Source of the DNA: an uncultured Clostridia bacterium
GTDB lineage: Bacteria; Bacillota; Clostridia; Oscillospirales; Ruminococcaceae
DNA: 64,000 nucleotides
Assembly: GCA_947625125.1 (NCBI GenBank)
Contig: CANQNF010000003.1
Span: 1-64,000 of the forward strand
Reading direction: 5' to 3'
The notes beneath the pieces are model-generated. The model was not told the DNA's origin. It ran no database searches and saw nothing but the letters and a program-made list of their open reading frames with translations. Position 1 is the stretch's first letter. Each line of letters opens with the position of its first letter. Positions 16,754 to 26,172 of this stretch are shown here, one piece after another. A program made the translations under genes and the position numbers.

Positions 16754-17693
16754 GTTTCTGGGGCTTGACACCTCGAATTACACTACATCCGCGGCTGTCT
16801 TTGACTCCGAAAGCATGAGTATTACTCAGAAAAAGCTGCCTTTGCCCGTAAAGGACGGCGAGCGAGGGCTTCGGCAGTCCGACGCCTTATTTCACCATGT
16901 TAGACAGCTCCCCGAGACGGCGTCAATGCTCATTTCGGGCAGGAGCTTTTCGGCGGTCGGGGTATCTGTAAGGCCGAGAAACATCCCGGGAAGCTATATG
17001 CCCTGTTTTCTTGCAGGCGAGACCGCAGGAGAGCTTATTTCCTCGTCGCTCGGCATTCCCTTATACAAAACATCCCATCAGGTCGGGCATATTCTTGCAG
17101 CGCTGTATTCGGCGGGAAAGCTCAGCCTTATAGACGGGGACAAGCCTTTTATAGCCTTTCATCTCAGCGGCGGGACTACCGATTGTTTGCTATGCAGGCC
17201 CGACTCGGACGAAGTCATCCGGTGCGAGGAGATAGCCCGTTCTCTCGATTTAAAGGCAGGACAGGCAGTCGACCGGGTGGGCGTAATGCTCGGGCTTAAA
17301 TTCCCGTGCGGAACGGAGCTTGAAAAGCTTGCTTTACAATCCGACAGGATTTATAAAATACATCCTCCGATGAAAGACGGCAGCTGCTCATTATCGGGGT
17401 TAGAAAATATCTGCGCTAAAATGCTTTCAGATGGGGAAAAACCCTGCGATATAGCGCTTTACTGCATAAAATACATAGAATCGGCGCTGATAAAAATGAC
17501 GGAATACGCCATTGAAAAATACGGCGAAATTCCTCTTGTGTATGCCGGGGGAGTTATGAGCGACACTATCATCAAAAACTCGGTATTATCAAGGTTTGAG
17601 GCAGATTTTGCCGAGCCCGCGTTTTCATCCGATAACTCGGCAGGGGTCGCCGTTTACGCATGGATAAAGGAGAAAAACAAATGTCGGTCCTGA
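16746..17693 (+). CDS. TsaD/Kae1 paralogue (peptidase M22-like)
   Basis: A 315-residue member of the Kae1/TsaD/YgjD ASKHA fold. It opens with FLGLDTSNYTTSAAV, has metal-binding HQVGH (His111, His115), the phosphate loop HLSGGTTDCL and a C-terminal YAGGVMSD. TsaD itself makes the t6A modification of tRNA, but this protein is divergent (for example KAGQAVDRVGVMLGL in place of the usual GEAFDK segment) and lies away from tsaB/tsaE. It overlaps nusB by 8 bases and xseA by 13. The function is unknown; it may be a paralogue restricted to Firmicutes. Confidence 0.82.
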   Translation: MAEFLGLDTSNYTTSAAVFDSESMSITQKKLPLPVKDGERGLRQSDALFHHVRQLPETASMLISGRSFSAVGVSVRPRNIPGSYMPCFLAGETAGELISSSLGIPLYKTSHQVGHILAALYSAGKLSLIDGDKPFIAFHLSGGTTDCLLCRPDSDEVIRCEEIARSLDLKAGQAVDRVGVMLGLKFPCGTELEKLALQSDRIYKIHPPMKDGSCSLSGLENICAKMLSDGEKPCDIALYCIKYIESALIKMTEYAIEKYGEIPLVYAGGVMSDTIIKNSVLSRFEADFAEPAFSSDNSAGVAVYAWIKEKNKCRS

Positions 17694-18880
17694 CGGTCTC
17701 TCAGCTTTCAAATATTCTTTCCGCGAAGATACGTCTCGACCCGAAACTTCGGGGGTGCGCTGTAAAAGGCGAGCTCAGCGACGTAAGCTTTGACCGTTCC
17801 GGTCATCTCTATTTTCGGTTAAGGGACGAATCCTCCGGCATAAAGTGCGTTATGTTTTCCTTAAGCGCTTCAAAGCTTAAATTTCGGCCCTTTGACGGTA
17901 TGTCCGCCATCGTTTACGGCAGCGTCGACGTCTACCAGCGCGACGGCAGTTGCGAGATAAAGGCCACTCAGCTTCTTCCCGACGGTTCGGGCACCGAATA
18001 TCTGGCGCTTGCAATGCTGAAGGAAAAGCTTTCAAAGCTCGGCATTTTCTCAGCCCCCAAAAAAGCCCTGCCGAAGTATCCGAAAAAAATCTCGGTAGTC
18101 ACCTCCGAAAACGGGGCGGCTGTCTATGATGTCAAAAAAATCATTTCCAAAAGATACCCCATCGTTCGGCTCGAGGTCTTTCCCACTGCCGTACAGGGTT
18201 CCGAGGCCGTATCGGGAATAGTCAATGCACTATCCGAGGCCGACCGGTCGGGGGCGGACGTTATAATCCTGACCCGAGGAGGAGGCTCAGCTGAAGATTT
18301 GTCCGCATTTAATGCCGAGGCGGTGGTAATGGCGGTTGCGGGCTGTGAGACCCCGATAATATCGGCGGTCGGCCACGAAATAGACTGGACTCTGTCCGAT
18401 CTTGCGGCAGATCTGAGGGCGCCCACTCCGTCCGGAGCAGCGCTTTTGGCTACGCCTGATATCGAGGTCATGAAAGGCGAGCTTGAAACGCTTTACGGCC
18501 TTGTCAGGGGGGCGTTTGCCTCAAGGGTCAGGGCACTATCCTCCGAGCTTAAAAGCTGCGAATATCTTTTGTCGGCATATTCTTTGGAATCGAAAATAAA
18601 TGCCCGAAAAAATGAGATCAGGGCGATAGGCGATGCTCTTGAAAGCGCAAAAAAGCACCGTCTTGCCATGCTTTCTTTGGGGCTTGAATCGCTTGGAGGG
18701 CTTCTTGAGAGCCTTGACCCCGGAAACGTAATTTCACGGGGTTACGCGATGGTATATAAGGACGGCGAGGTCATTCCCGAGGCAGGCTTACTGCATACGG
18801 GCGACAACGTCAGGATAGTAATGCGAGGCGGCAACGTCGGCGCAGAGGTCAAAAAAGTCGGTGATGAAAATGAATTATGA
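17681..18880 (+). CDS. xseA: Exodeoxyribonuclease VII large subunit
   Basis: Catalytic subunit of ExoVII, which degrades single-stranded DNA from both ends. N-terminal OB-fold domain (about 1-100) with GELSDVSFDRSGHLYF, then the catalytic domain with VVTSENGAAVYD, ILTRGGGSAEDL and ISAVGHEIDWTLSDLAAD, then a coiled-coil region. The ATG at 17681 has AAAGGAG 8 bases upstream. Length 399 is slightly short of the 440-450 typical because of a reduced coiled-coil. Confidence 0.96.
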   Translation: MSVLTVSQLSNILSAKIRLDPKLRGCAVKGELSDVSFDRSGHLYFRLRDESSGIKCVMFSLSASKLKFRPFDGMSAIVYGSVDVYQRDGSCEIKATQLLPDGSGTEYLALAMLKEKLSKLGIFSAPKKALPKYPKKISVVTSENGAAVYDVKKIISKRYPIVRLEVFPTAVQGSEAVSGIVNALSEADRSGADVIILTRGGGSAEDLSAFNAEAVVMAVAGCETPIISAVGHEIDWTLSDLAADLRAPTPSGAALLATPDIEVMKGELETLYGLVRGAFASRVRALSSELKSCEYLLSAYSLESKINARKNEIRAIGDALESAKKHRLAMLSLGLESLGGLLESLDPGNVISRGYAMVYKDGEVIPEAGLLHTGDNVRIVMRGGNVGAEVKKVGDENEL

Positions 18881-19043
18881 ACAGTCTGTTAAGCGCTTAA
18901 GGGAGATAATTGCCAAGCTAAAGGACGACAACACGTCTTTAGAGGACACAGCAAAGCTTTACAAAGAGGGGCTTGTCATCTTAAACGAGTGCAAGAGCAC
19001 GCTTGATAAGATCACTTCCGAATTAGAGGAGCCTGAAAAATGA
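18864..19043 (+). CDS. xseB: Exodeoxyribonuclease VII small subunit
   Basis: Short helical subunit that wraps the coiled-coil of XseA. The family pattern YEQSVKRLREIIAKLKDDNTSLEDTAKLYKEG is present in the first 35 residues (e.g. SLEDTAKLYKEG). Three possible starts lie within 10 bases (GTG 18861, ATG 18864, ATG 18870); 18864 is a compromise. Overlaps xseA by 17 bases and ispA by 4. Confidence 0.92.
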   Translation: MKMNYEQSVKRLREIIAKLKDDNTSLEDTAKLYKEGLVILNECKSTLDKITSELEEPEK

Positions 19044-19960
19044 GGGACGAATTTAAAAGGACTGTTGCCTCTGAGGCGGCAAGGACGGCCGAGTTTCTTT
19101 TAAAGCTCCCGGAGCTTGATATTCCGGAAAACGCCGAATGGAAACGAGTCCTTGAGGCGGAATGCTACGCTCTTTCGGGCGGAGGAAAGCACACAAGGTC
19201 GGTTCTCGCGGTTGAAATCTATAAGCTTTTCAGCGGCTTGGGTGAGGTTCCCGATTTTGTCTATGAGGCCGCCTGCGCCATAGAAATGACCCACACATTT
19301 TCTCTCATTCACGACGATATGCCCGAGATGGACGACGACGATTTAAGGCGGGGACGGCCATCCACACACATCGCCTACGGGACTGCGATGGGCCTTTTGG
19401 CAGGTGACGGGCTTGCAATTTTGCCCTATGAAGTCCTGTCGAGGCTTGCACTCGAGGGCAAAATAAGCTTTGAAACATCCGTGAAGCTTATTAAGACCCT
19501 TTCGGAAAATGCCGGAAACAGGGGAATGATAGCCGGCCAGGTCATGGACCTCTGGTGCGAGGAAAAGCCCAATGAAGCGATTTCCGAAGATTTTCTGCGA
19601 AAAATGTCGAAGCTTAAGACCGGCAGAATGATAATCGCGTCCTGCGTATTCGGGGCATTGCTCGCGGGCGCGTCTTCCGAAAAAATCAGATCCGCCGAGA
19701 TATATGCCGAAAATATAGGCCTTGCATTTCAAATCGTCGACGATATTTTGGACGTAACGTCCACGCCGGAGGAACTCGGCAAGCCCATCGGCAGCGACAA
19801 CGAGCGCCACAAGCCGACCTTTGCGGATATTTTGGGGCTCGACGGCGCGCAAAATGAAGCGGACAGGCTCAGCAAGGCCGCATACGATGAGATCATGAAA
19901 TATCACGGCGGAGAGCTTTTGGCAGAGTATGCCATTGCTCTTTCGCAGCGCAATAAATAA
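19040..19960 (+). CDS. ispA: Farnesyl/geranylgeranyl diphosphate synthase
   Basis: Short-chain trans-prenyltransferase that condenses IPP with allylic diphosphates. First Asp-rich motif DDMPEMDDDDLRRG (about 92-105), second DDILD (about 236-240), and the IPP-binding GGGKHTR where the usual proline after the arginine is serine. Supplies prenyl chains for quinone or undecaprenyl precursors. Lies directly before dxs, which makes the pathway's first intermediate. Four-base overlap with xseB. Product chain length cannot be told from this sequence. Confidence 0.93.
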   Translation: MRDEFKRTVASEAARTAEFLLKLPELDIPENAEWKRVLEAECYALSGGGKHTRSVLAVEIYKLFSGLGEVPDFVYEAACAIEMTHTFSLIHDDMPEMDDDDLRRGRPSTHIAYGTAMGLLAGDGLAILPYEVLSRLALEGKISFETSVKLIKTLSENAGNRGMIAGQVMDLWCEEKPNEAISEDFLRKMSKLKTGRMIIASCVFGALLAGASSEKIRSAEIYAENIGLAFQIVDDILDVTSTPEELGKPIGSDNERHKPTFADILGLDGAQNEADRLSKAAYDEIMKYHGGELLAEYAIALSQRNK

Positions 19961-19981
19961 TTTTGGAAATGATGTGATTTT

Positions 19982-21787
19982 TTGGAACATAAATTGCTGT
20001 CAAAGCTTGATCTTCCCAAGGATCTCAAAAAGCTTAATCTTAAGCAGGAAGAAGCGCTCTGCGCCGAGATAAGGGACATGATCCTCCGTACCGTCGCCGA
20101 AAACGGCGGACACTTAAGCTCCAACCTCGGCACGGTAGAGCTGAGCGTTGCGCTCCACAAGGTCTTTGATTCCCCAAAGGACAAGATAGTCTTCGACGTG
20201 GGGCACCAAAGCTATGCGCATAAACTTCTGACCGGAAGATACGGAGAATTTAAAACCCTCCGGCAAAAGGACGGTATTTCCGGCTTTACAAGGCCGTCCG
20301 AGTCGGAGCATGACTCCAACGTCAGCGGCCACAGTTCTAACTCTATCTCCGTAGCGCTCGGCATTGCTCAGGCGATGAAACTGTCTCATGACAACCACCA
20401 CGCCGTAGCCGTCATCGGCGACGGAGCAATGACCGGCGGTCTTGCTTTCGAGGGACTTAATAACGCCGGCCGCTCGGGCTGCAATATAATCGTCATTTTA
20501 AATTACAATGAAATGTCAATTTCCAAAAATATAGGAGGCATTGCGACCTATCTCTCCGAGCTAAGGACCCAGGACGGCTACCGCAGGATAAAGCTTAGGG
20601 CAAAAAAGGTCTTAGGCGCCATCCCGGTCGTCGGAAAGGGCATCTACGGCGTTTTGTCCGCCTCAAAGGATTCCCTCAAGGAGAAGCTTCTGCACTCGAC
20701 GATGTTTGAGGACTTCGGATTTGAGTTCATAGGCCCGGTTGACGGGCACAATCTTGAAAAGCTTGAGCATGCCTTTGAGCTTGCAAAGGACATCGGCGGG
20801 CCGGTGCTGATTCAGGTCAACACCGTCAAGGGCAAGGGGTATGCTCCCGCAGAAGCCGAGCCGGGAGAATATCACGGCGTAACGGGCTTCGATCTGAAAA
20901 CCGGCAAGAAACCGCCCGTTGAGGAGAGCTTTCCCGACGTCTTCGGCAAAGAGCTTGCAAGGCTTGCAAGAGATGACGAGAGGATAATCGGCATAACGGC
21001 GGCAATGAAATACGGTGTCGGCCTGAATCACTTCAACGACGGCTTAAAGGAACGGCTTTTTGACGTCGGAATCGCCGAGGAGCACGCCGTGAGCTTTGCG
21101 GCGGGGCTTGCAGAAATGGGCAAAATACCGGTGTTTGCGGTCTATTCAAGCTTCTTGCAGCGCTCCTACGACGAGCTTATCCACGATGTTTCTATACAGA
21201 ATCTTCACATTGTTTTAGCGATTTTTAACGCGGGAATCGTCGGCACGGACGGCGAGACCCACCAGGGGCTTTTCGACATACCGTTTTTGACCACCATCCC
21301 GAATGTAACGATATATTCGCCCTCGGGGTACGACGAGATGAAAGACTGCCTTAAAAAAGCACTTTATGAGGACGGCGGAATAGTCTGTATAAGAATGCCG
21401 AAAGGCGGGGACTGCGGACTTGAGCCGGTGACTGACGGCGAACGCCTTACCGAAAGAGGCTCGGACAGGCTTATAATTTCCTACGGCAGGGAGTCCAAAG
21501 AGTCGGAAACCGCAGCCGAACAGCTCGGAATAGACAGTCTGCGCCTGACAAGGATTTTCCCTTTACAGAACGAAACGCTCGACATTATAAAAAAATACAA
21601 AAAGGCATATATTTTCGAGGAGTGCTCCAAAGACGGCTCCTTGGGCGAAAAGCTTGCCGCAAGGCTTGACAATATCGACAGGACGGCTATCGAGGGATTC
21701 GTGCCGACGATGCAGTGCCGTGAAGCTTTAGACCTTTACAGCCTGACCGCCGAAAAGATAGTCAAAAAAATCGGGAGCGACAAATGA
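19982..21787 (+). CDS. dxs: 1-deoxy-D-xylulose-5-phosphate synthase
   Basis: Thiamine-diphosphate enzyme that joins pyruvate and glyceraldehyde 3-phosphate, the first step of the MEP isoprenoid pathway. Visible are GGHLSSNLGTVELSVALH, DVGHQSYAHKLLTGR, the TPP motif GDGAMTGGLAFEGLNNAG and the metal-site segment ILNYNEMSIS, which usually reads NDN. The C-terminal half has the transketolase-like Glu region VGIAEEHAVSFAAG. Length 601 is a little short of 620. The start is a TTG at 19982 with a poor ribosome binding site, so expression may depend on readthrough from ispA. Confidence 0.96.
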   Translation: MEHKLLSKLDLPKDLKKLNLKQEEALCAEIRDMILRTVAENGGHLSSNLGTVELSVALHKVFDSPKDKIVFDVGHQSYAHKLLTGRYGEFKTLRQKDGISGFTRPSESEHDSNVSGHSSNSISVALGIAQAMKLSHDNHHAVAVIGDGAMTGGLAFEGLNNAGRSGCNIIVILNYNEMSISKNIGGIATYLSELRTQDGYRRIKLRAKKVLGAIPVVGKGIYGVLSASKDSLKEKLLHSTMFEDFGFEFIGPVDGHNLEKLEHAFELAKDIGGPVLIQVNTVKGKGYAPAEAEPGEYHGVTGFDLKTGKKPPVEESFPDVFGKELARLARDDERIIGITAAMKYGVGLNHFNDGLKERLFDVGIAEEHAVSFAAGLAEMGKIPVFAVYSSFLQRSYDELIHDVSIQNLHIVLAIFNAGIVGTDGETHQGLFDIPFLTTIPNVTIYSPSGYDEMKDCLKKALYEDGGIVCIRMPKGGDCGLEPVTDGERLTERGSDRLIISYGRESKESETAAEQLGIDSLRLTRIFPLQNETLDIIKKYKKAYIFEECSKDGSLGEKLAARLDNIDRTAIEGFVPTMQCREALDLYSLTAEKIVKKIGSDK

Positions 21788-22581
21788 GCCGCCTTGATTC
21801 TGAGCTTGTGAGCAGAAAACTTGCCGGTTCGCGTGAGCGCGCAAAGGAATATATAAATTCGGGGCAGGTTTTTGTCAACTCCACGGCTGCAAAAAAGCCG
21901 TCGATGGAGGTAGCCTCTTCGGACGAAATCGAGATTAGGGGAGAGATTCTTAAGTACGTCGGCCGCGGAGGGCTGAAGCTTGAGGGCGCAATAAAAGCCT
22001 TTGGTATCGACATTTCCGGGCTTGTCTGCCTCGATATAGGGGCGTCCACAGGCGGTTTCACGGACTGCATGCTCCAAAACGGTGCAAAAAAAGTCATTGC
22101 AGTCGACGTGGGACACGGCCAACTTGCCGAAAAGCTTGCAAACGACCGCAGAGTTATAAGCATGGAGGGTGTAAATGTAAAAGACCTTACAGCCGATATG
22201 CTTCCCGTGCCCATAGATTTTGCGGCCTCGGATCTGTCGTTTATCTCGGCAAGGTTTGCGGCATATGCTCTTAAAGACATTCTTCCCGACGGTAAATCGG
22301 CGGTTTTGCTCATCAAGCCGCAGTTTGAAGCCGGCAGGCAATTTTTAAGCCGTTCGGGCATTGTAAAGGACAAAAAGGCCCATATTTCGGTGCTTAAGGA
22401 GCTTTGTGCGGAGTTTGAAAGTCTCGGGTTCAACGTCCTCGGACTTATACATTCTCCTGTTTCGGGCGGCGACGGGAATATTGAATATCTTGTCCATCTT
22501 GTAAAGCATAATGACTTTACACACCGGGATTTTGATTTTGCGGCAATCGTAGATACGGCATTTAAGCAGGTGAAAAGATGA
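21784..22581 (+). CDS. tlyA: TlyA family rRNA (cytidine-2'-O)-methyltransferase / hemolysin A homologue
   Basis: S4 RNA-binding domain (about 1-60, with VSRKLAGSRERAKEYINSG) joined to an FtsJ-type methyltransferase domain with SAM motif CLDIGASTGGFTDCML and the downstream ASDLSFIS. TlyA in mycobacteria 2'-O-methylates 16S and 23S rRNA; the YqxC-type Firmicute proteins are assumed to be similar. Position between dxs and nadK/argR/recN is conserved in Firmicutes. Four-base overlaps on both sides. Confidence 0.92.
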   Translation: MSRLDSELVSRKLAGSRERAKEYINSGQVFVNSTAAKKPSMEVASSDEIEIRGEILKYVGRGGLKLEGAIKAFGIDISGLVCLDIGASTGGFTDCMLQNGAKKVIAVDVGHGQLAEKLANDRRVISMEGVNVKDLTADMLPVPIDFAASDLSFISARFAAYALKDILPDGKSAVLLIKPQFEAGRQFLSRSGIVKDKKAHISVLKELCAEFESLGFNVLGLIHSPVSGGDGNIEYLVHLVKHNDFTHRDFDFAAIVDTAFKQVKR

Positions 22582-23450
22582 AGATTTTTATCTATCCAAA
22601 TTTTGACAAACCTCATGCTTCCGAGTGTGCAGAAAGCGTATGCTCGATTCTTACGGGACTCGGCGCGCAAATAATTTTGTCGGATTCGTCAAAGAATATG
22701 ATAAATCCCTCATCTGCGACTTTCTTATCGCCGGATGAAGCCGCGAAAAGCTGCGATATGATGATATCTATCGGCGGCGACGGTACGATTTTAAAGTGCG
22801 CGGGGCTTGCCGCAAAGAATGAAAAGCCTCTTTTGGGTATTAACTGCGGCAGGCTCGGGTTCATGGCTTCCTTAGAAAGAGACGAGCTGAGTCTGCTTGA
22901 GCGGCTTATTTCGGGGGATTACGTCCTTGACGAGAGAATGATGGAGGACGCGGTCATCGATTATTCCGACGGCAGGAAAGTCACTCTGACGGCCTTAAAC
23001 GAAGCGGTCATTTCCTCGGGCGGGGAGAGGGGGATACACGACTACACCGTACTTGCCGACGGCGTAACGGTGTCGTCTCTCAGGGCAGACGGGCTTATTT
23101 TCTCGACTCCTACGGGGGCCTCTGCGTATTCTCTTTCGGCAGGGGGCCCGCTCATCGAACCGAGCCTTGACTGCATAGAATTTACACAGATCTGCCCGCA
23201 CTCGCTTTTTGCAAGAACGATGCTATTTTCACCGGAAAAAAATATTGAGGTAAGATTCAAGTCGGACGGAAACGCTTTGGCAGAGGTTTCGGTAGACGGC
23301 TGCGAGCCTTTGAAGCTGTCCCAGAGCGACCGCCTGACGATAAGGCGCTCAAGGCTTCGGCTGAAGCTTATAGACATCAGCGGAGGAAGCTATTTTAAGG
23401 CGGTAAACCGCAAGCTAATGCGTCCGGCTAAACAGAGCGACGCACAGTAA
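22578..23450 (+). CDS. nadK: NAD kinase
   Basis: Phosphorylates NAD to NADP. The GGDGT motif (about residue 66) and GINCGRLGFMA are clear, as are the conserved NEAVISSG and the Gly-rich DGLIFSTPTGASAYSLSAGGP region in pieces. Length 290 is normal. ATGA overlap with tlyA; 13 bp before argR. Confidence 0.96.
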   Translation: MKIFIYPNFDKPHASECAESVCSILTGLGAQIILSDSSKNMINPSSATFLSPDEAAKSCDMMISIGGDGTILKCAGLAAKNEKPLLGINCGRLGFMASLERDELSLLERLISGDYVLDERMMEDAVIDYSDGRKVTLTALNEAVISSGGERGIHDYTVLADGVTVSSLRADGLIFSTPTGASAYSLSAGGPLIEPSLDCIEFTQICPHSLFARTMLFSPEKNIEVRFKSDGNALAEVSVDGCEPLKLSQSDRLTIRRSRLRLKLIDISGGSYFKAVNRKLMRPAKQSDAQ

Positions 23451-23463
23451 AGGGGATCAAAAA

Positions 23464-23913
23464 ATGAAAAACGACAGAAAAAAAGCAATCTTAGACATCG
23501 TGGCACATTACGAAGTCGACACCCAGGAGACTCTCCAGGCGCTTTTGCTGGAGCGTGGATTTTCAGTTACGCAGGCGACCGTCTCGAGGGACATAAACCA
23601 GCTCAATCTCATTAAAATAATGGGGGAGGGCGGAAGCTACAAATACTCCCTCCCGAAATCGGAAAACGACAGCAGCGCCCGCTCAAACCTCTCAAGATAC
23701 TTCTCGGATTCGGTCTACAGCGTGGACAAGGCGATGAACACGGTGGTCATACGCTGCCATTCCGGCACGGCAAACGCCGTATGCGCAAGACTCGACAGCG
23801 CGGGCTATCCCGACGTGGTCGGAACTCTTGCCGGAGACGACACTATTTTTGTGCTCATGAGAACAGAGGAAGACGCTTCAAGAATGTTGAAAACGCTTGA
23901 AAATTTCTTATAA
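23464..23913 (+). CDS. argR: Arginine repressor ArgR/AhrC
   Basis: Arginine-responsive regulator. N-terminal winged helix with TQETLQALLLERGFSVTQATVSRDI in pieces (QATVSRDINQL is the recognition segment) and a C-terminal hexamer/arginine-binding domain with GTANAVCARLDS and GTLAGDDTIFVL. Length 149 is typical. Its position beside recN is conserved. AGGGGATC lies before the ATG. No Arg-box target genes lie in the window. Confidence 0.96.
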   Translation: MKNDRKKAILDIVAHYEVDTQETLQALLLERGFSVTQATVSRDINQLNLIKIMGEGGSYKYSLPKSENDSSARSNLSRYFSDSVYSVDKAMNTVVIRCHSGTANAVCARLDSAGYPDVVGTLAGDDTIFVLMRTEEDASRMLKTLENFL

Positions 23914-23928
23914 AAAGGAAGTCCCAGG

Positions 23929-25596
23929 ATGCTGAAAGAGCTTCACATTGAAAATCTTGCAGTAATTGAAAAAGCAGAAATAACGCTCGGACCGAGGCTT
24001 AATGTTTTTACAGGCGAGACGGGCGCGGGTAAGTCCATACTCATTGGCGGGATAAACGCCGTTTTGGGACAGCGCGCCGGCCGCGATATAGTAAGGGCGG
24101 GAGCCGACAGGGCGTATATCTCCGCGGTATTTTCCGACATACCCAAGGCTGCCGCCGATAAACTTTCCGAACTCGGCATTGAGCCCGAGGACGAGCTTAT
24201 CATTTCCCGGGAAATATCCGCCGACGGCAGGGGAAGCGCACGGATAAATTCCCGTCCCGTGAGCGTTTCGGCATTAAAAGAGCTCGGAAACCTGCTTATA
24301 AATATCCACGGTCAGCACGACAGCCAGATACTTCTTGACCCGTCGAAGCACCTCGGCGTTCTTGACGGCTTCGGGCTTTTAGAGCCTGTTCTTGAGGACT
24401 ACCGCGTATCGTTCAAGGAACTGCAAGCGACAGCGAGGGAGATATCCGCCCTCAAGCAGTCGGAGCGCGAAAAATCTGCAAGAACCGCTTATTTAAAGTC
24501 GGTCATAAGCGACATCGAACCTCTTAAGATACAGCCCGACGAGGACAGAGCGGTCGAGGAGCGCTTCAAGATACTCGACAACGCGGTCGAGCTTTCAAGG
24601 ACGATAGAGACCGCGTCTGCGATACTTTCGGGCGATGACTCCGATTCAGGCGTTAGCGGCGGCGTCCTCAACGCGATAAGAGAGCTTTCGGGCGCTGAGG
24701 AACTTCTTGGGGCGATAAAGCCGCTGAACGAACGCCTTAATTCGCTCTCGATTGAAATTGAGGACATTTCCGAGGAACTTTCAAAGCTTTTGGGCGGGCT
24801 TGATTTTGACGAGGCCGAGTATCAGAAGCTTTCGGCAAGGCGCGACGAGCTGACAAAAATCAAGCGCCGATACGGGCCGGAACTTTCGGACGTTATTAAG
24901 CTTTATGAGGACTGCTCTGCGGAACTTGAAATAATAACCGGCGGCGACGGCAAGCTTAACGAACTTCAGAAGAAAAAGGACGAGCTGCTCGCCATGGTGT
25001 CAAAAAAAGCCGAGAAGCTTCACGATTTGAGGCAGGAAGCCGCGGACAGATTCCGAAGCAAGGTCGAGGATGAGCTGAGATTTTTAAACATGCCGGACGT
25101 GAAGCTTTTTATCAAGCTTGAAAAAGGCAAGCTCACCGGCACAGGCATGGACTCTGCCGAAATGCTTATATCATCAAACTTGGGTGAGGAGCCCAAACCC
25201 GTCGCCAAAATCGCCTCGGGAGGAGAGCTTTCGAGGATAATGCTCGCGCTGAAGTCGGTGCTTGCCGACAGAGACGACATACCGACTCTGATATTTGACG
25301 AGATAGACGCCGGAGTGAGCGGCAGGGCCGCCCAGAAGATAGGCGTAAAGCTAAGGGAGATTTCCCGCACAAGGCAGGTGCTGTGCGTAACCCATCTTGC
25401 ACAGATAGCCATAGTCGGCGACGACCATATACTTATAGAAAAGTCATCCGCTTCGGGCAGGACCGTGACCGATATAAGGGCGCTTGACTTTGAGGGCCGC
25501 AAGCTCGAGATAGCAAGAATTTTAGGCGGCGACAACATAACCGAAACGGTTCTAAAAGACGCAGAAGAGCAGCTTTTAACAGCTCTTAAACAATAA
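23929..25596 (+). CDS. recN: DNA repair protein RecN
   Basis: SMC-like ATPase acting early in double-strand break repair. Walker A GETGAGKSIL (about 30-39), Q-loop region NIHGQHDSQILLDP, long central coiled coil (about 150-370), ABC signature KIASGGELSRIMLALK and Walker B LIFDEIDAGVSGRAA. Length 555. AAGGAAG precedes the ATG; 15 bp after argR. Confidence 0.97.
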   Translation: MLKELHIENLAVIEKAEITLGPRLNVFTGETGAGKSILIGGINAVLGQRAGRDIVRAGADRAYISAVFSDIPKAAADKLSELGIEPEDELIISREISADGRGSARINSRPVSVSALKELGNLLINIHGQHDSQILLDPSKHLGVLDGFGLLEPVLEDYRVSFKELQATAREISALKQSEREKSARTAYLKSVISDIEPLKIQPDEDRAVEERFKILDNAVELSRTIETASAILSGDDSDSGVSGGVLNAIRELSGAEELLGAIKPLNERLNSLSIEIEDISEELSKLLGGLDFDEAEYQKLSARRDELTKIKRRYGPELSDVIKLYEDCSAELEIITGGDGKLNELQKKKDELLAMVSKKAEKLHDLRQEAADRFRSKVEDELRFLNMPDVKLFIKLEKGKLTGTGMDSAEMLISSNLGEEPKPVAKIASGGELSRIMLALKSVLADRDDIPTLIFDEIDAGVSGRAAQKIGVKLREISRTRQVLCVTHLAQIAIVGDDHILIEKSSASGRTVTDIRALDFEGRKLEIARILGGDNITETVLKDAEEQLLTALKQ

Positions 25597-25608
25597 GGAG
25601 GAGTTTAT

Positions 25609-26154
25609 ATGATCTATGTATTTTTGGCAAACGGCTTTGAGGAAATTGAGGCCCTGACCCCGGTGGACTGCTTAAGAAGATGCGAACTTGAGGTCAGGAC
25701 TGTGGGCGTAGGGTCGCGTGCGATAACCGGCTCTCACGGCATAACGGTCTTTGGAGACCTTATTGCCGAGGAAGCGGCGCTCACCGATAACCTTGACATG
25801 ATAATTCTCCCGGGAGGCATGCCCGGAACGCTCAATCTTGAGAAGTCGCCATATGTCAAAAAAGCGATTGAGTTTTGCTCAAAAAGAGATATCCCGATAG
25901 CGGCCATCTGCGCTGCACCCTCGATTTTAGGGCATATGGGACTTCTGAACGGCAAAAAGGCGACCTGCTTCAAGGGCTTTGAGGACCAGCTTTTAGGAGC
26001 CGATGTTATAACCGATGTTCCCACCGTGACCGACGGAAATATCATCACCGCCTGCGGCATGGGAAACGCGCTTGATTTTGCCTGCGAAATAGTTTCAAAG
26101 CTCATCTCAAAAGATAGAGCAGACAAGCTTTTACAGGCGCTGAATAAAAAATGA
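25609..26154 (+). CDS. DJ-1/PfpI family protein (YajL/ThiJ-like)
   Basis: A 181-residue DJ-1 superfamily protein. The conserved Glu is in NGFEEIEA and the nucleophile elbow Cys in AAICAAPSIL; the GGMPGT loop and the C-terminal ITACGMGNALDFA are also typical. Relatives act as deglycases, chaperones or glyoxalases; the specific role here is not known. AAGGAGG precedes the ATG. Confidence 0.92.
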   Translation: MIYVFLANGFEEIEALTPVDCLRRCELEVRTVGVGSRAITGSHGITVFGDLIAEEAALTDNLDMIILPGGMPGTLNLEKSPYVKKAIEFCSKRDIPIAAICAAPSILGHMGLLNGKKATCFKGFEDQLLGADVITDVPTVTDGNIITACGMGNALDFACEIVSKLISKDRADKLLQALNKK

Positions 26155-26172
26155 TCCCGAAAGGATATAAAA

